Positions 14,766-23,491 of a DNA stretch of 31,352 nucleotides are shown piece after piece. The DNA is taken from contig DJYX01000209.1 of NCBI GenBank assembly GCA_002450295.1, positions 1 through 31,352 on the forward strand. The letters are read 5' to 3'. The notes beneath the pieces were generated by a model. The model did no database searches. It was not told the origin of the DNA and saw only the letters and a list, made by a program, of their open reading frames with translations. Both the position numbers and the translations under genes were made by a program. How positions within the stretch are numbered: the stretch's first letter is position 1; each line of letters opens with the position of its first letter. Origin of the DNA: Deltaproteobacteria bacterium UBA6967 (GTDB lineage Bacteria; SAR324; NAC60-12).

Positions 14766-15533
14766 ATGTCAGGACGATTAACTGATGAACACATTCTGAT
14801 TACAGGAGGTAGTCGCGGGATAGGGGCTGCGATTGTCGAAAAATGCCTCCTGGAAGGGGCTAACGTATCATTTATAGATCTCGAGGGGGAGGAAGGGGAA
14901 AATCTCCTGACAAAATTAAATCAAGATAGCAAGTTACTGTTTGTTAGGGGGAACGTCTGCTCTGCTGAGGATTTGAAGAGCTGGAGTGATGCTTCCCGAA
15001 AAAAGTTTGGTTCAATTACTGGGTTGGTCAACAATGCTGGCCGAAACTCCTATGCAGACCCAGTGACCATGACAGAGCAACAGTGGGAAGATGTTTTCGA
15101 TGTTGATTTGAAAGCGGCCTGGCTTGCTGCTCGGGAAGCTTTACCAGATATGATTGCAAACAAAAGAGGGTCAATCGTAAATATCGCATCAGTACATGCC
15201 AATATGACCTACCCTAGTATGTTTCCCTATGCAGCTGCAAAGTCGGGATTGGTCGGCCTAACTCGTTCGATGGCATTGGAGGTTGGTCCACATCAGATCA
15301 GAGTTAATGCCCTATCACCTGGTTATACTGAGACATTTCTGGTGAAAGAGTTTTTTGAAAGGAATGATCCTGCACTTCGACAGAAGGTTCTCGACGTTCA
15401 CCCGATGAATCGGATGGCAAAGCCTGCAGAAATTGCCAATTGCGTTGCTTTCCTGCTTTCGACTGAGGCATCCTTTGTTACAGGTGCAAACTGGATAGCA
15501 GATGGCGGCTTAACCTCTAGATTTGCTGGATGA
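14766..15533 (+). CDS. short-chain dehydrogenase/reductase (classical SDR, probably NAD-dependent)
   Basis: 255 residues with every classical SDR element: cofactor motif TGGSRGIG (13-20), NNAG (89-92), catalytic S142 in NIASVH, and YAAAK with Y155 and K159. The C-terminal SPGYTET and GANWIADGG segments are also typical. An acidic D38 at the end of the second strand (SFIDLE) predicts NAD rather than NADP. It starts 15 bases after the aldolase stop and ends four bases before the dehydratase start, so the three are co-transcribed. It probably oxidises a sugar to its lactone, or a keto-deoxy acid at a hydroxyl group. The substrate is not readable from sequence. Confidence 0.88.
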   Translation: MSGRLTDEHILITGGSRGIGAAIVEKCLLEGANVSFIDLEGEEGENLLTKLNQDSKLLFVRGNVCSAEDLKSWSDASRKKFGSITGLVNNAGRNSYADPVTMTEQQWEDVFDVDLKAAWLAAREALPDMIANKRGSIVNIASVHANMTYPSMFPYAAAKSGLVGLTRSMALEVGPHQIRVNALSPGYTETFLVKEFFERNDPALRQKVLDVHPMNRMAKPAEIANCVAFLLSTEASFVTGANWIADGGLTSRFAG

Positions 15534-15537
15534 CTGA

Positions 15538-16719
15538 ATGCGAATTGAATCTGTTGATTTCTTTTACTTGTCAATGCCTCAGGTAACGACTGAAGCAGAT
15601 GGAAGCCAGGATGCTTTATTGGTGAGAATTGCTGCTGGTGGTTTGGTGGGTTATGGAGAATGTGAAGCAGCTCCATTACCTTCCATTGCTGCTTTAGTTT
15701 GCCCATTATCCCATGGATCCTGCCAACCAGTTCAGGATTCCGTGCTTGGGCAAAACATAAACAATCCCTCGGATATTCAGCGAATAAGTCAGCTCGTTGC
15801 TTATCAAAGTATGGATTTGCTCCAGGCTGCCCATACTTTCTCAGGGATCGAGATGGCGCTATGGGATCTTCTAGGTAAGTCCACAGATGCACCAGTCTGG
15901 AAACTGCTCGGTTATCAGGAAAGTTTTGCTAAAACTCCCTATTTTTCGGTCCTTTTTGGGGATGATCCGGCTATCACTTTTGAACGTGCGAAAGAAGCTC
16001 GTCAAAAAGGCTTTCAAGCAGCAAAATTCGGTTGGGGCCCAATTGGATTGGGATCGGCTTCAGAAGATCGTGAACATTTTCAAGCAGCCAGAGAAGGCCT
16101 TGGTAATGATGGACTTTTGCTCGTTGATACCGGTCAGATCTTTGGGGAAGATGTTGAGAAAGCTTCCCAAAGAATCGGGGCAATGGAGGAGGCGAATGTT
16201 CTGTGGTTTGAAGAACCTTTTCACGCTCATGCCCTAGAAGAGTATGGGGAACTTGTGAAGCGAAGTGGTAAAATTAAACTCGCCGGTGGGGAAGGTGCAC
16301 ATCATCCTTCGATGGCTAAGCATCTGATTGATTTTGGAAAAGTTGGTTATGTTCAAATCGACTGTGGTCGCATAGGGGGTATTGGACCAGCCAAACTAGT
16401 AGCTGATCATGCTGTGGCCAAGGGTGTCACCTACGTAAACCACACCTTCACCTCTCACCTTGCCTTAAGTGCTTCCCTTCAGCCTTATGCGGGGTTAAAA
16501 GCTCATGAAATTTGTGAGTACCCTGGCCAACCAAAATCTCTTGCACTGGACATTACCAAATCTCATTTGGCACTGGATCAAAATGGTCAAATCAAGGCAC
16601 CTGAAGCTCCGGGTTTAGGGATGGAAATCAATCTTGAAGCCCTGAATTCCTATTTGGTGGATGTTTCGATTGAAGTGAATGGTCAAAATTTATATAAAAC
16701 ACCACAATTCGAAATTTAA
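15538..16719 (+). CDS. enolase-superfamily (mandelate racemase/muconate lactonizing) acid-sugar dehydratase-like enzyme
   Basis: 393 residues with an N-terminal capping domain (1-125) and a modified TIM barrel. The expected active-site set is present: K163, metal ligands D197 (LLVDTGQ), E225 (WFEEPF) and E252 (GGEGAHH), and the general-base pair D275 (QIDCGRIGG) with H302 (VNHTFTSH). The spacing from D197 to H302 tracks mandelate racemase closely. The His-Asp pair is characteristic of the mandelate racemase subgroup, which includes rhamnonate, fuconate, gluconate and galactonate dehydratases. Only one lysine of the usual K-x-K pair is seen (K163-F-G). Its partners make dehydration of an aldonic acid to a 2-keto-3-deoxy acid likely. 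Confidence 0.83.
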   Translation: MRIESVDFFYLSMPQVTTEADGSQDALLVRIAAGGLVGYGECEAAPLPSIAALVCPLSHGSCQPVQDSVLGQNINNPSDIQRISQLVAYQSMDLLQAAHTFSGIEMALWDLLGKSTDAPVWKLLGYQESFAKTPYFSVLFGDDPAITFERAKEARQKGFQAAKFGWGPIGLGSASEDREHFQAAREGLGNDGLLLVDTGQIFGEDVEKASQRIGAMEEANVLWFEEPFHAHALEEYGELVKRSGKIKLAGGEGAHHPSMAKHLIDFGKVGYVQIDCGRIGGIGPAKLVADHAVAKGVTYVNHTFTSHLALSASLQPYAGLKAHEICEYPGQPKSLALDITKSHLALDQNGQIKAPEAPGLGMEINLEALNSYLVDVSIEVNGQNLYKTPQFEI

Positions 16720-16794
16720 TATATCAAGGTGACTGTTTGCTTTTAGAATAAATATTTTTTTGGTTTGACTCTGAAAAGATCACTCGAAGGTTCA

Positions 16795-17649
16795 ATGGAA
16801 AAAGATCAAATAGATCAGTTCTGGAAGGAGGGCTATGTCGTTGTTGAATCAGTAGTACCAAGGGAATTGATCGAAGAAGCTAACATTGTTCTGAAGCAAC
16901 TTATAGAAGCTGCCTGCAAAGTTACTTCGAGTAATTCCATCTATGATTTGAGCGATCAACATACCGAACACGTTCCTAGTGTGAGACGTATCAAGGACCC
17001 TCACCTAGTCCATCCAGTTTATGATCAAATAATGCGCTCAGAAGCTGTTCTCGATTGTGTCAGGGCCTTGTTAGGGCCTGATTTGCGGATGGAGCATAGT
17101 AAGCTGAACATCAAGCAAGCTAAAGGCGGGGAAGCGGTGGAATGGCATCAAGATTGGGCTTTTTACCCTCATTCGAATGATGACATTCTTGAAGTGGGAG
17201 TACTTCTGGAGGACTGCGACGAGGAAAATGGACCTCTATTGATGATTCCCGAATCTCATAGGGGACCGATTGAAAATCATCATCATCCAGAGGGATTTTT
17301 CTGCGGGGCAATTGATATCGAAAACGCTACTTTTGATGCAAAGAAAGCGGTTTCATTGACTGCCAAAGCTGGAGCGATCACGATGCACCACGTTCGGATG
17401 GTGCACGGGTCTAGATCAAACCAATCAGAAAGGAACCGTCCAATCCTTCTCATCGGCTATAGCGCTGCGGATGCTTGGCCTCTGAGAGGAATTAGCACCA
17501 TTGAAGAGTTTGAAGGTAGGATGATTTGTGGAAAAACTCACCTTCCTCGCTTGGAAAAAGTACCAGTTCGAATGCCCTACCCCCCAGCCCCTGATCAGGG
17601 ATCCATTTTTGAAAACCAGCGCTTCGTAGCAGGGAAGTCCTTCCAATAA
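16795..17649 (+). CDS. phytanoyl-CoA dioxygenase (PhyH) family Fe(II)/2-oxoglutarate oxygenase
   Basis: The ATG at 16795, with GAAGG upstream, is chosen over the TTG at 16765, giving 284 residues. The iron-binding facial triad is visible: H118-x-D120 in EWHQDWAF and H204 in MVHGSRSN. R215 (SERNRP) is positioned to bind 2-oxoglutarate. An upstream KLNIKQAKGGEAVEWHQD strand and the GPLLMIPESHRGP loop are typical of bacterial PhyH proteins. These hydroxylate diverse small molecules; the bacterial branch is largely uncharacterised apart from ectoine hydroxylase and a few others. It lies 75 bases after the dehydratase gene and may share its transcript. The substrate is unknown. Confidence 0.85.
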   Translation: MEKDQIDQFWKEGYVVVESVVPRELIEEANIVLKQLIEAACKVTSSNSIYDLSDQHTEHVPSVRRIKDPHLVHPVYDQIMRSEAVLDCVRALLGPDLRMEHSKLNIKQAKGGEAVEWHQDWAFYPHSNDDILEVGVLLEDCDEENGPLLMIPESHRGPIENHHHPEGFFCGAIDIENATFDAKKAVSLTAKAGAITMHHVRMVHGSRSNQSERNRPILLIGYSAADAWPLRGISTIEEFEGRMICGKTHLPRLEKVPVRMPYPPAPDQGSIFENQRFVAGKSFQ

Positions 17650-17698
17650 CTCACTTAAAAATCCAATTAATCTAAGTTTTGGAACTCACTGCTTGTCA

Positions 17699-17747
17699 AA
17701 AGGTTAATTAAGTTGAAACAGAACCTTTGAAAAACCATTAACCCTTT
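17699..17747. terminator. possible bidirectional terminator between convergent genes
   Basis: AAAGGTT (17699-17705) can pair with AACCTTT (17722-17728), or GGTTAAT (17702-17708) with ATTAACC (17737-17743). Either hairpin sits between the convergent oxygenase and Gfo/Idh genes. T or A runs flank the arms only loosely, so this is a weak candidate. Confidence 0.3.
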
Positions 17748-17749
17748 GT

Positions 17750-18724
17750 CTAACAAGAATCTTGAAAAGTACTCTCAATTAATTTTTGAACGGACAGAGC
17801 ATCTGCAAAATTAGCCAACCTCTTCTGCCCATCATCGAGTTGGAGTGCGACTTGATCTAGTTGCCCTGTGTACGCTCGGATGGGTTGACTCATTACAGTG
17901 TCAAGCAGCGGTTTCCAGCCGTCTGGGTTTTCAAGATAAAGTTGGTACCAGTTGTCAAAAACCAAGCATCCCTCTGATCCCAGAATTCGGTAACGAACGA
18001 TATCTTGGCGAAAGCCTCCAACCCCAGCGTTAACTGTTATTGGACCAACTGAGGACTCCCATTTTCCCATGAATATATTTTCTGAATGGCCAGATTCGGG
18101 ATATTCTAAAATCTGAGGGGCCCCTAGCTTGAGCTCGCCAAAGATTTCACGACTCAAGTAAGCATAGTGAGATCCGACTTCCCTCAGCATCCCCCCTTGT
18201 TCTTGTTTACCCAGCCAGGTTGCATGGGCTTGCCAAGCACGAGGCCATTTCGCAAATTTCATAATGAATTCTGCGCCGAGTAATTCTCCGATGGAGCCCG
18301 AAGCTAATTTTTCTCTGGCTACTTGCATTGAGGGAGCCCCTGAGAAAACAAAATTCACTCCTTGAAAAACGTCATGCTTTTCTATAGTTGGGACTAGATC
18401 CTCACTTTCCGAGATACTGATACCGAGCGGTTTTTCACACAGAATGTTCCAGTTGTTAGACAAGCCACTATGAACAGCCTGAGCATGGAATTTTGGTGGG
18501 GTAGAAACATAGAGAAGGTCGATTCCCTTCGTCTCCAAGAGAGTTGAAATATCTTTTGTAAGCTTGAAAGATCCTACAGGACGTTCAAAGTTATGGAGTG
18601 AATCTGTTCGAACATCAAATCCAACAACAGGCTCGAATCTTGGGTGATCCATCATATGGGTCAACATTCTTTTGCCAACCGCTCCAAGGCCAATGATCGC
18701 TGTTCGATAAATTTCTTTTGTCAT
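17750..18724 (-). CDS. Gfo/Idh/MocA-family oxidoreductase
   Basis: 324 residues. The N-terminal Rossmann fold opens with IIGLGAVGKRM (10-20), and the second strand ends VGFDVR. The family signature EKP is at 97-99 (CEKPLGI), whose lysine is usually catalytic. The C-terminal alpha/beta domain (about 125-300) carries a REVGSHYAYLSREIFG segment corresponding to the conserved D/H region, although the usual GGG-x-x-D-x-G-x-H signature is replaced by GGMLREVGSHYA. Family members oxidise or reduce sugars, inositols and related compounds with NAD(P). It is divergent from the quinone oxidoreductase gene with only 62 bases between starts. The substrate is not predictable. Confidence 0.83.
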   Translation of the reverse strand: MTKEIYRTAIIGLGAVGKRMLTHMMDHPRFEPVVGFDVRTDSLHNFERPVGSFKLTKDISTLLETKGIDLLYVSTPPKFHAQAVHSGLSNNWNILCEKPLGISISESEDLVPTIEKHDVFQGVNFVFSGAPSMQVAREKLASGSIGELLGAEFIMKFAKWPRAWQAHATWLGKQEQGGMLREVGSHYAYLSREIFGELKLGAPQILEYPESGHSENIFMGKWESSVGPITVNAGVGGFRQDIVRYRILGSEGCLVFDNWYQLYLENPDGWKPLLDTVMSQPIRAYTGQLDQVALQLDDGQKRLANFADALSVQKLIESTFQDSC

Positions 18725-18786
18725 GATTACAATGCCTTCAATCAGTAAGTCTGAAAATTAAAACCGAAAAAATCAAAAGGTTCCCG

Positions 18787-19788
18787 ATGCAAGTTCCAAA
18801 AGTTATGAATCATATTTCCATCCGAGAACCTGGAGATCCAGATGTTTTGGTTTCTGATACCGGGCAAGTCCCAGAGATTAGGGATCGTGAGGTTTTGATA
18901 AAAGTTGCAGCTGCAGGCATCAATCGACCGGATGTAATGCAAAGGCAGGGAAATTACAATCCACCTCCAGGTGCCTCACAAATTCCTGGACTTGAAGTGG
19001 CTGGAGAAGTGGTTGCTGTTGCTTCTGGGGTCACTGAGTATAAAGTTGGGGATAGAGTATGCGCCTTAGTTTCAGGAGGAGGATATGCAGAATACTGCAA
19101 TGCGCCAGTTCCTCAGGTTTTGCCGATTCCAGTAGGATTATCAATCGTTGAAGCTGCAGGAGTTCCTGAAAATTATTTTACCGTTTGGACCAACGTCTTT
19201 GAGAGAGGAGGACTTCAGTCGGGAGAAACAATCTTGATCCACGGCGGTTCCAGCGGTATTGGGACAACCGCTATTCAGTTGGCTCATCTTCATGGAGCAA
19301 ATGTTATCACCACAGCAGGCAACGCAGAGAAATGCCGAGCCTGCTTGGATTTAGGGGCCAAACATGCCATCAACTATAGAGAACAAGATTTTGTTGATCA
19401 GGTCAGAGAAATCACTTCCGGCAAAGGAGTCGAACTAATTTTAGACATGGTCGGCGGTGATTACATCCAAAAGAATATTTCTTGTCTGGCATTAGAGGGG
19501 CGCTTGGTTCAGATCGCATTCCTGAAGCCATCAGTTAATGAAATCAACCTTGCCCCAATGATGATCAATCGACTCACTATTACCGGTTCAACACTAAGGC
19601 CAAGGACCGTTCAGCAAAAAGGGGCGATTGCTGATGAACTTCGAAAGAACGTCTGGCCTCTTTTCATGGAGGACAAACTAAAGGTGCTGGTTCACAAGAC
19701 TTTCCCACTGAGCAAAGCTAACGAGGCCCATCGTCTGATGGAAGAGAGCACGCACATTGGAAAAATCATCTTAGATCTTTCCATCTAA
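18787..19788 (+). CDS. zinc-independent NAD(P)H:quinone oxidoreductase (MDR superfamily, PIG3-like)
   Basis: 333 residues. The GroES-like domain has GINRPDVMQRQGNY and PGLEVAGEV, and the Rossmann domain has ILIHGGSSGIGTTAIQLA. None of the zinc-binding cysteines of true alcohol dehydrogenases is present. The RQGNYNPPPGAS segment and the STLRPRTVQQKGAI segment are specific to the PIG3 (TP53I3) subgroup of quinone reductases, which reduce quinones or enoyl compounds with NADPH. The ATG at 18787 has AAAAGG upstream; a second ATG at 18805 (MNHISIREPG) would also fit the family start. It is convergent with livF, with 27 bases between. Confidence 0.87.
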   Translation: MQVPKVMNHISIREPGDPDVLVSDTGQVPEIRDREVLIKVAAAGINRPDVMQRQGNYNPPPGASQIPGLEVAGEVVAVASGVTEYKVGDRVCALVSGGGYAEYCNAPVPQVLPIPVGLSIVEAAGVPENYFTVWTNVFERGGLQSGETILIHGGSSGIGTTAIQLAHLHGANVITTAGNAEKCRACLDLGAKHAINYREQDFVDQVREITSGKGVELILDMVGGDYIQKNISCLALEGRLVQIAFLKPSVNEINLAPMMINRLTITGSTLRPRTVQQKGAIADELRKNVWPLFMEDKLKVLVHKTFPLSKANEAHRLMEESTHIGKIILDLSI

Positions 19789-19815
19789 TGTTTGCACTTG
19801 GCGGATCAGGAAAGT

Positions 19816-20520
19816 TTACAGACCGAGGTAGGCTTTCTTGACCTCTGGATTGACCATGAGCTCCGGACCTGTCCCGTTGATGGTAACATTTCCGTTCTCC
19901 ATTACCCAGGCGTAGTCAGAGATTGAGAGAGATTTCTGGACGTTTTGCTCGACTAGCAGAACTGTGGTGCCTAATTTTTTAACCTCTGCAATCAAATCGA
20001 AAATCTGTTGAACGATGATGGGAGCTAAACCCAGAGAAGGCTCGTCGAGCATCAAGATTTTCGGTCGACTCATCAATCCCCGACTGATCGCAACCATCTG
20101 TTGTTCTCCGCCACTTAAGGTGCCTGCGTATTGATCAAGCCTCTCACGGACTCGTGGAAATAGCTCTAAAACCATCTCCATGTTTTGATCAGCTTGTTTT
20201 GCTGCGGTGGGGTTAAATGCGCCCAAGAGAAGGTTTTCTTCGACTGTCAGAGATGGAAAAAGGCGGCGTCCCTCGGGCACCATGACGATTCCCATTTCCA
20301 CTCGCTCGAATGGCTTCAGTTTCTGAATAGGGCTGTTCCTAAAAAGAATTTCCCCAGTCCAAGTTTTGTTCAAACCAGCGATTGTGCGAATTGTCGTTGT
20401 CTTGCCCACCCCATTGGAACCGATAATGGTGGTGATAGAGCCCTCATCCAACTTAAGTGAGAGACCCTTGACGATTTCTATATCTTCATAACCTGAGGTG
20501 ACTTGTCGTAGTTCGAGCAT
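19816..20520 (-). CDS. livF: branched-chain amino acid/amide ABC transporter ATP-binding protein LivF
   Basis: 234 residues, the normal LivF length. Walker A is GSNGVGKTT, the LivF-typical GIVMVPEGRRLFPSLTVEENL segment is present, the signature is LSGGEQQMVAISRGL, Walker B is ILMLDEPSLGLAP, and the switch region is VLLVEQNV. It is the last gene of a five-gene minus-strand operon and starts eight bases after livG ends. It pairs with LivG as the heterodimeric motor of the importer. The ligand of such systems may be branched-chain amino acids, amides, urea or aromatic acids. Confidence 0.92.
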   Translation of the reverse strand: MLELRQVTSGYEDIEIVKGLSLKLDEGSITTIIGSNGVGKTTTIRTIAGLNKTWTGEILFRNSPIQKLKPFERVEMGIVMVPEGRRLFPSLTVEENLLLGAFNPTAAKQADQNMEMVLELFPRVRERLDQYAGTLSGGEQQMVAISRGLMSRPKILMLDEPSLGLAPIIVQQIFDLIAEVKKLGTTVLLVEQNVQKSLSISDYAWVMENGNVTINGTGPELMVNPEVKKAYLGL

Positions 20521-20528
20521 TGATACTT

Positions 20529-21272
20529 TCAGCTTATGACAGACTGTGCGTTAAAATCACTGCCTAAGTAGGCTTCCATAACCGCGGGGTTAACTGAGAT
20601 CTCCTGCGGATTGCCTGAAGCTATGTTTTCACCATTATTGATGACGACGATGTGATCACACAGAGACATGATCACAGCCATCACATGTTCGACGATGACG
20701 ATGGTGATGCCTGCATCCCTGACTTTTCCCAGTACCGCAATCATCTTTTGCATTTCGGTCGGCGTCAAACCAGCCAGGACCTCGTCCAACAACAAGAGCT
20801 CAGGTTTTGTCGCAAGAGCCTTGGCAACTTCTACTCTTTTTCGGCCAGCGACAGGTAGAGCACCTGCCGACATTTTTGCCTGATCGGAGAATTCAACCAA
20901 TTCCAGGACATCCAGGGCTATTTCTTTAGCTCGCTGGGTGCTTCCGGTTTTGTTGAAAGCACCAATCATCACGTTTTCAAGAACAGTCAATTCAGGGAAT
21001 GGTTTCACAATCTGAAAAGTTCTGGTCATGCCAAGCTTACAAATATTGGATGGCCTCATTCCATTGATTCTATGACCATTGAAAACAATTTCACCCTCAT
21101 CCGGTTGCATAAATCCTGACAATAGATTGAAAAATGTGGTCTTGCCTGCGCCATTGGGTCCAATCAACCCGGTGATTCGACCTTTTTCAATGCTCATATC
21201 CGCTTTGTTGACCGCAACAAGCCCCCCAAATCGTTTCGTTACGTTTTTGGCTTCCAGAAGAGATTTTGTCAT
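20529..21272 (-). CDS. livG: branched-chain amino acid/amide ABC transporter ATP-binding protein LivG
   Basis: The ATG ending at 21272 overlaps the livM stop as ATGA and has AGAAGG upstream, so this start (247 residues) is preferred to the longer frame from 21341. Walker A is GPNGAGKTTFF. The GMTRTFQIVKPFPELTVLENV stretch is diagnostic of LivG. The signature helix is atypical: where LSGGQ is usual, this protein has AGALPVAGRKRVEVAKAL. Walker B is LLLLDEVLAGLTPTE, with Val in place of the usual Pro after DE; DEVLAGL is common in this family. The switch histidine is in IVEHVM. Confidence 0.9.
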   Translation of the reverse strand: MTKSLLEAKNVTKRFGGLVAVNKADMSIEKGRITGLIGPNGAGKTTFFNLLSGFMQPDEGEIVFNGHRINGMRPSNICKLGMTRTFQIVKPFPELTVLENVMIGAFNKTGSTQRAKEIALDVLELVEFSDQAKMSAGALPVAGRKRVEVAKALATKPELLLLDEVLAGLTPTEMQKMIAVLGKVRDAGITIVIVEHVMAVIMSLCDHIVVINNGENIASGNPQEISVNPAVMEAYLGSDFNAQSVIS

Positions 21273-22381
21273 GATGAGCCTTCTCGTTTCATTCCGATTT
21301 TGTGAAAGGCTGGTAAAACGCCTCTTGGAAGGGCCAGACACACTAAAATCAAGATGACCCCATATAATAGAATCGCCAAGCCACCACCACCACCACTTGA
21401 TAGATATTCTAGATAGCGGATGAATTTCTCTCCCGAGGGGATTTCTTCATTGATCAGTGCAACTAGAGAAGCTCCAGCACCTCCACCTTCAAAAACTATC
21501 CTGGACATTTCACCAATCGGTACTAGTAAGAAAGTTCCGATAATTGGCCCCATGACAAGTCCGCTTCCTCCAATGACAGCGAATAAAATAATTTCAATGG
21601 ATAGTGCGATCTTGATCACATCATCTGGAACAATGTATTGGGTGTATTGAGCATAGAAGGTTCCACCAAGTGCTGTCATTGCTGCCGATAAGGCAACTGC
21701 ATGCATCTTGTTGTGCATCGAGTGGATTCCCAGGGCCTCTGCAGCTTCTTCTGATTCTCGAATAGCCCGGAGGTAGTACCCAAATTTGCTCGAAGAAACG
21801 ATAGCGCAGATGATTATTCCAAAGACCATTAATCCAAGAGCGATGAAGTAATAAGGCTCTTTTTCAAGGAACTGATATTCCCAGAAAGTGTATTCACTTG
21901 ACAGCGGAATTAAGAGTCCCAGTGGACCACCAGTGAAATCGAAGTAAAGAAAAAGAAGTCGAAGAATTTCTGCGAAGGCGATCGTCACCAAAGCGAAGAA
22001 TGGCCCTTTTAAGCCATATTTGAAGCTTATAAAACCGAGGCCATATCCTACAATGGCAGCGATGACAGCTCCCGCAATCATCCCGATCCAGGGAGATACT
22101 CCGGTATGAACATAAATCAGCGAGGATGTGTAGGCTCCAATACCGAAAAAAGCCGCATGACCCAGGGACAATTGGCCTGCAAAGCCCCCAAGAATATTCC
22201 AACTGCTGCTGAGATAAGCAAACATGAAAATCAAGATGCCTACGTGCAGCAACGCAGATCCAGAGAGGCCATCCGGCATGACTGCCACAACAAAATCACT
22301 CTCAGCATAAAGTGGCAGACTAAGTAAAAAAAGAAGGGTGAGACCATAGATGTAATGGCTGATTTTGATCTGCGGAATCAT
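21269..22381 (-). CDS. livM: branched-chain amino acid/amide ABC transporter permease LivM
   Basis: 370 residues with about nine to ten hydrophobic segments. The LivM-specific region GGFAGQLSLGHAAFFGIGAYTSSL is near residue 65-90. The coupling loop region reads YLRAIRESEEAAEALGIHSMHNKMHAVALSA. Later come AVIGGSGLVMGPIIG and a Gly-rich loop near the C-terminus. It starts 11 bases after livH ends and overlaps livG by four bases (ATGA), indicating translational coupling. The C-terminal tail ends in a short basic segment. Confidence 0.92.
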   Translation of the reverse strand: MIPQIKISHYIYGLTLLFLLSLPLYAESDFVVAVMPDGLSGSALLHVGILIFMFAYLSSSWNILGGFAGQLSLGHAAFFGIGAYTSSLIYVHTGVSPWIGMIAGAVIAAIVGYGLGFISFKYGLKGPFFALVTIAFAEILRLLFLYFDFTGGPLGLLIPLSSEYTFWEYQFLEKEPYYFIALGLMVFGIIICAIVSSSKFGYYLRAIRESEEAAEALGIHSMHNKMHAVALSAAMTALGGTFYAQYTQYIVPDDVIKIALSIEIILFAVIGGSGLVMGPIIGTFLLVPIGEMSRIVFEGGGAGASLVALINEEIPSGEKFIRYLEYLSSGGGGGLAILLYGVILILVCLALPRGVLPAFHKIGMKREGSS

Positions 22382-22392
22382 TTAGGGCCCCT

Positions 22393-23265
22393 TTAGGTCA
22401 GTTTTGTTCCAAAAAGCCCTGTGGGCCGAAACAGCAGAATCAGAGTGAAAATCGTAAAGGTTGCAACCTGCTTCAAGGCAGCCTCTGGCATCAAGATTTC
22501 CCCAAACGATTCAACAACTCCGATGATGAATCCACCAATTAGAGCCCCTTTCAGATTGCCCAGACCTCCGAGCACAACCACCACAAAAGCTGTAAGGGTG
22601 AAAGAAAGCCCGACAGTGGGAGAGATATAGAAAAAAGGAGTCATCATGGCCCCTGCCAGACAAACACAGACTGTCGAAATCCCAAGGGCAATTTTGTAGA
22701 TTCGATCAATGTCAATTCCTACCGCTAAAGCACCATCTCCATCTTCTGCGCAGGCTCGAATGGCTCGACCTGTTCGAGTCTTCATCAGAAATTGGTAAAG
22801 GCCAATCACAACAACAACGGCAAGAGCAGTAGCAGCAAGTCTAGTCAAACTTATGCGAGCCCCAAAAAACTCGACCGTGTTGGAGCCATAAGCAACTTGA
22901 ACTGTTTGGAAATCTGGACTGAAGAAAAAGACAGCAATGTTTTGAAGGCAAAGTGAGATGCCAACTGTTACCAAGATTTTGATGGTTTCAGGGGCGTAGA
23001 GGACAGGGCGGATTAAGAATTTTTGGATAATCCAGCCTAAACCAAAGAAAATGGGTAAACCCAAAATTGCTGCCAAGTAAGGATCTATCCCGAGCAATGT
23101 GTAACAGAAAAAGGCGAAATACATCCCAACGATCAGGAAGTCTCCGTGTGCGAAATTTTTAATTTTCATTACTCCGAAGGTGAGTGTCAGCCCAACCGAG
23201 ATGAGCGAGAAGACACCTCCAATCAGAATTCCGCTAATCAAAGCCTGCAAATAAACTGTGGCCAT
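22393..23265 (-). CDS. livH: branched-chain amino acid/amide ABC transporter permease LivH
   Basis: 290 residues, the expected LivH size, with about eight membrane segments. Typical features are the N-terminal GGVFSLISVGLTLTFGVMKIKNFAHGDFL, the central RAIRACAEDGDGALAVGIDIDRIYKIALGIS coupling loop, and the C-terminal VVLGGLGNLKGALIGGFIIGVVES. It pairs with LivM as the channel. A strong hairpin in the 226-base gap separates it from the binding-protein gene upstream. Confidence 0.92.
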   Translation of the reverse strand: MATVYLQALISGILIGGVFSLISVGLTLTFGVMKIKNFAHGDFLIVGMYFAFFCYTLLGIDPYLAAILGLPIFFGLGWIIQKFLIRPVLYAPETIKILVTVGISLCLQNIAVFFFSPDFQTVQVAYGSNTVEFFGARISLTRLAATALAVVVVIGLYQFLMKTRTGRAIRACAEDGDGALAVGIDIDRIYKIALGISTVCVCLAGAMMTPFFYISPTVGLSFTLTAFVVVVLGGLGNLKGALIGGFIIGVVESFGEILMPEAALKQVATFTIFTLILLFRPTGLFGTKLT

Positions 23266-23340
23266 AAATCACTTTAGACCCTTAAAGGGCTGAATTGCCA
23301 TTTCTTTTTGACAGTTGGACGAAGCGTCTGATTTCATTTA

Positions 23341-23377
23341 AACCCCCTCTAGATTTCAACTGATTCTAGGGGGGGTT
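23341..23377 (-). other. hairpin between livK-type gene and livH
   Basis: AACCCCCTCTAGA (23341-23353) pairs with TCTAGGGGGGGTT (23365-23377), 13 pairs including one G-T, around an 11-base loop. On the transcribed (minus) strand it is followed only by TTTAAATG, so termination would be partial at most. It begins 114 bases after the binding-protein stop. Confidence 0.65.
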
Positions 23378-23491
23378 GATAAATTGTTTGAGGCAAAAGC
23401 TTTTGAGCCAGGCTTCTTAAGTGAGAGGAGAGCTTAGCCCAACAAACTCAGGAAAGTGAAATTGTCAGGCAAACCCCTGCATGATTTCAAT

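Noticed and set aside
15398..15892. 164-codon minus-strand frame over the SDR/dehydratase junction
   Set aside because: Opposite two well-supported genes, no start signal, no domain seen.
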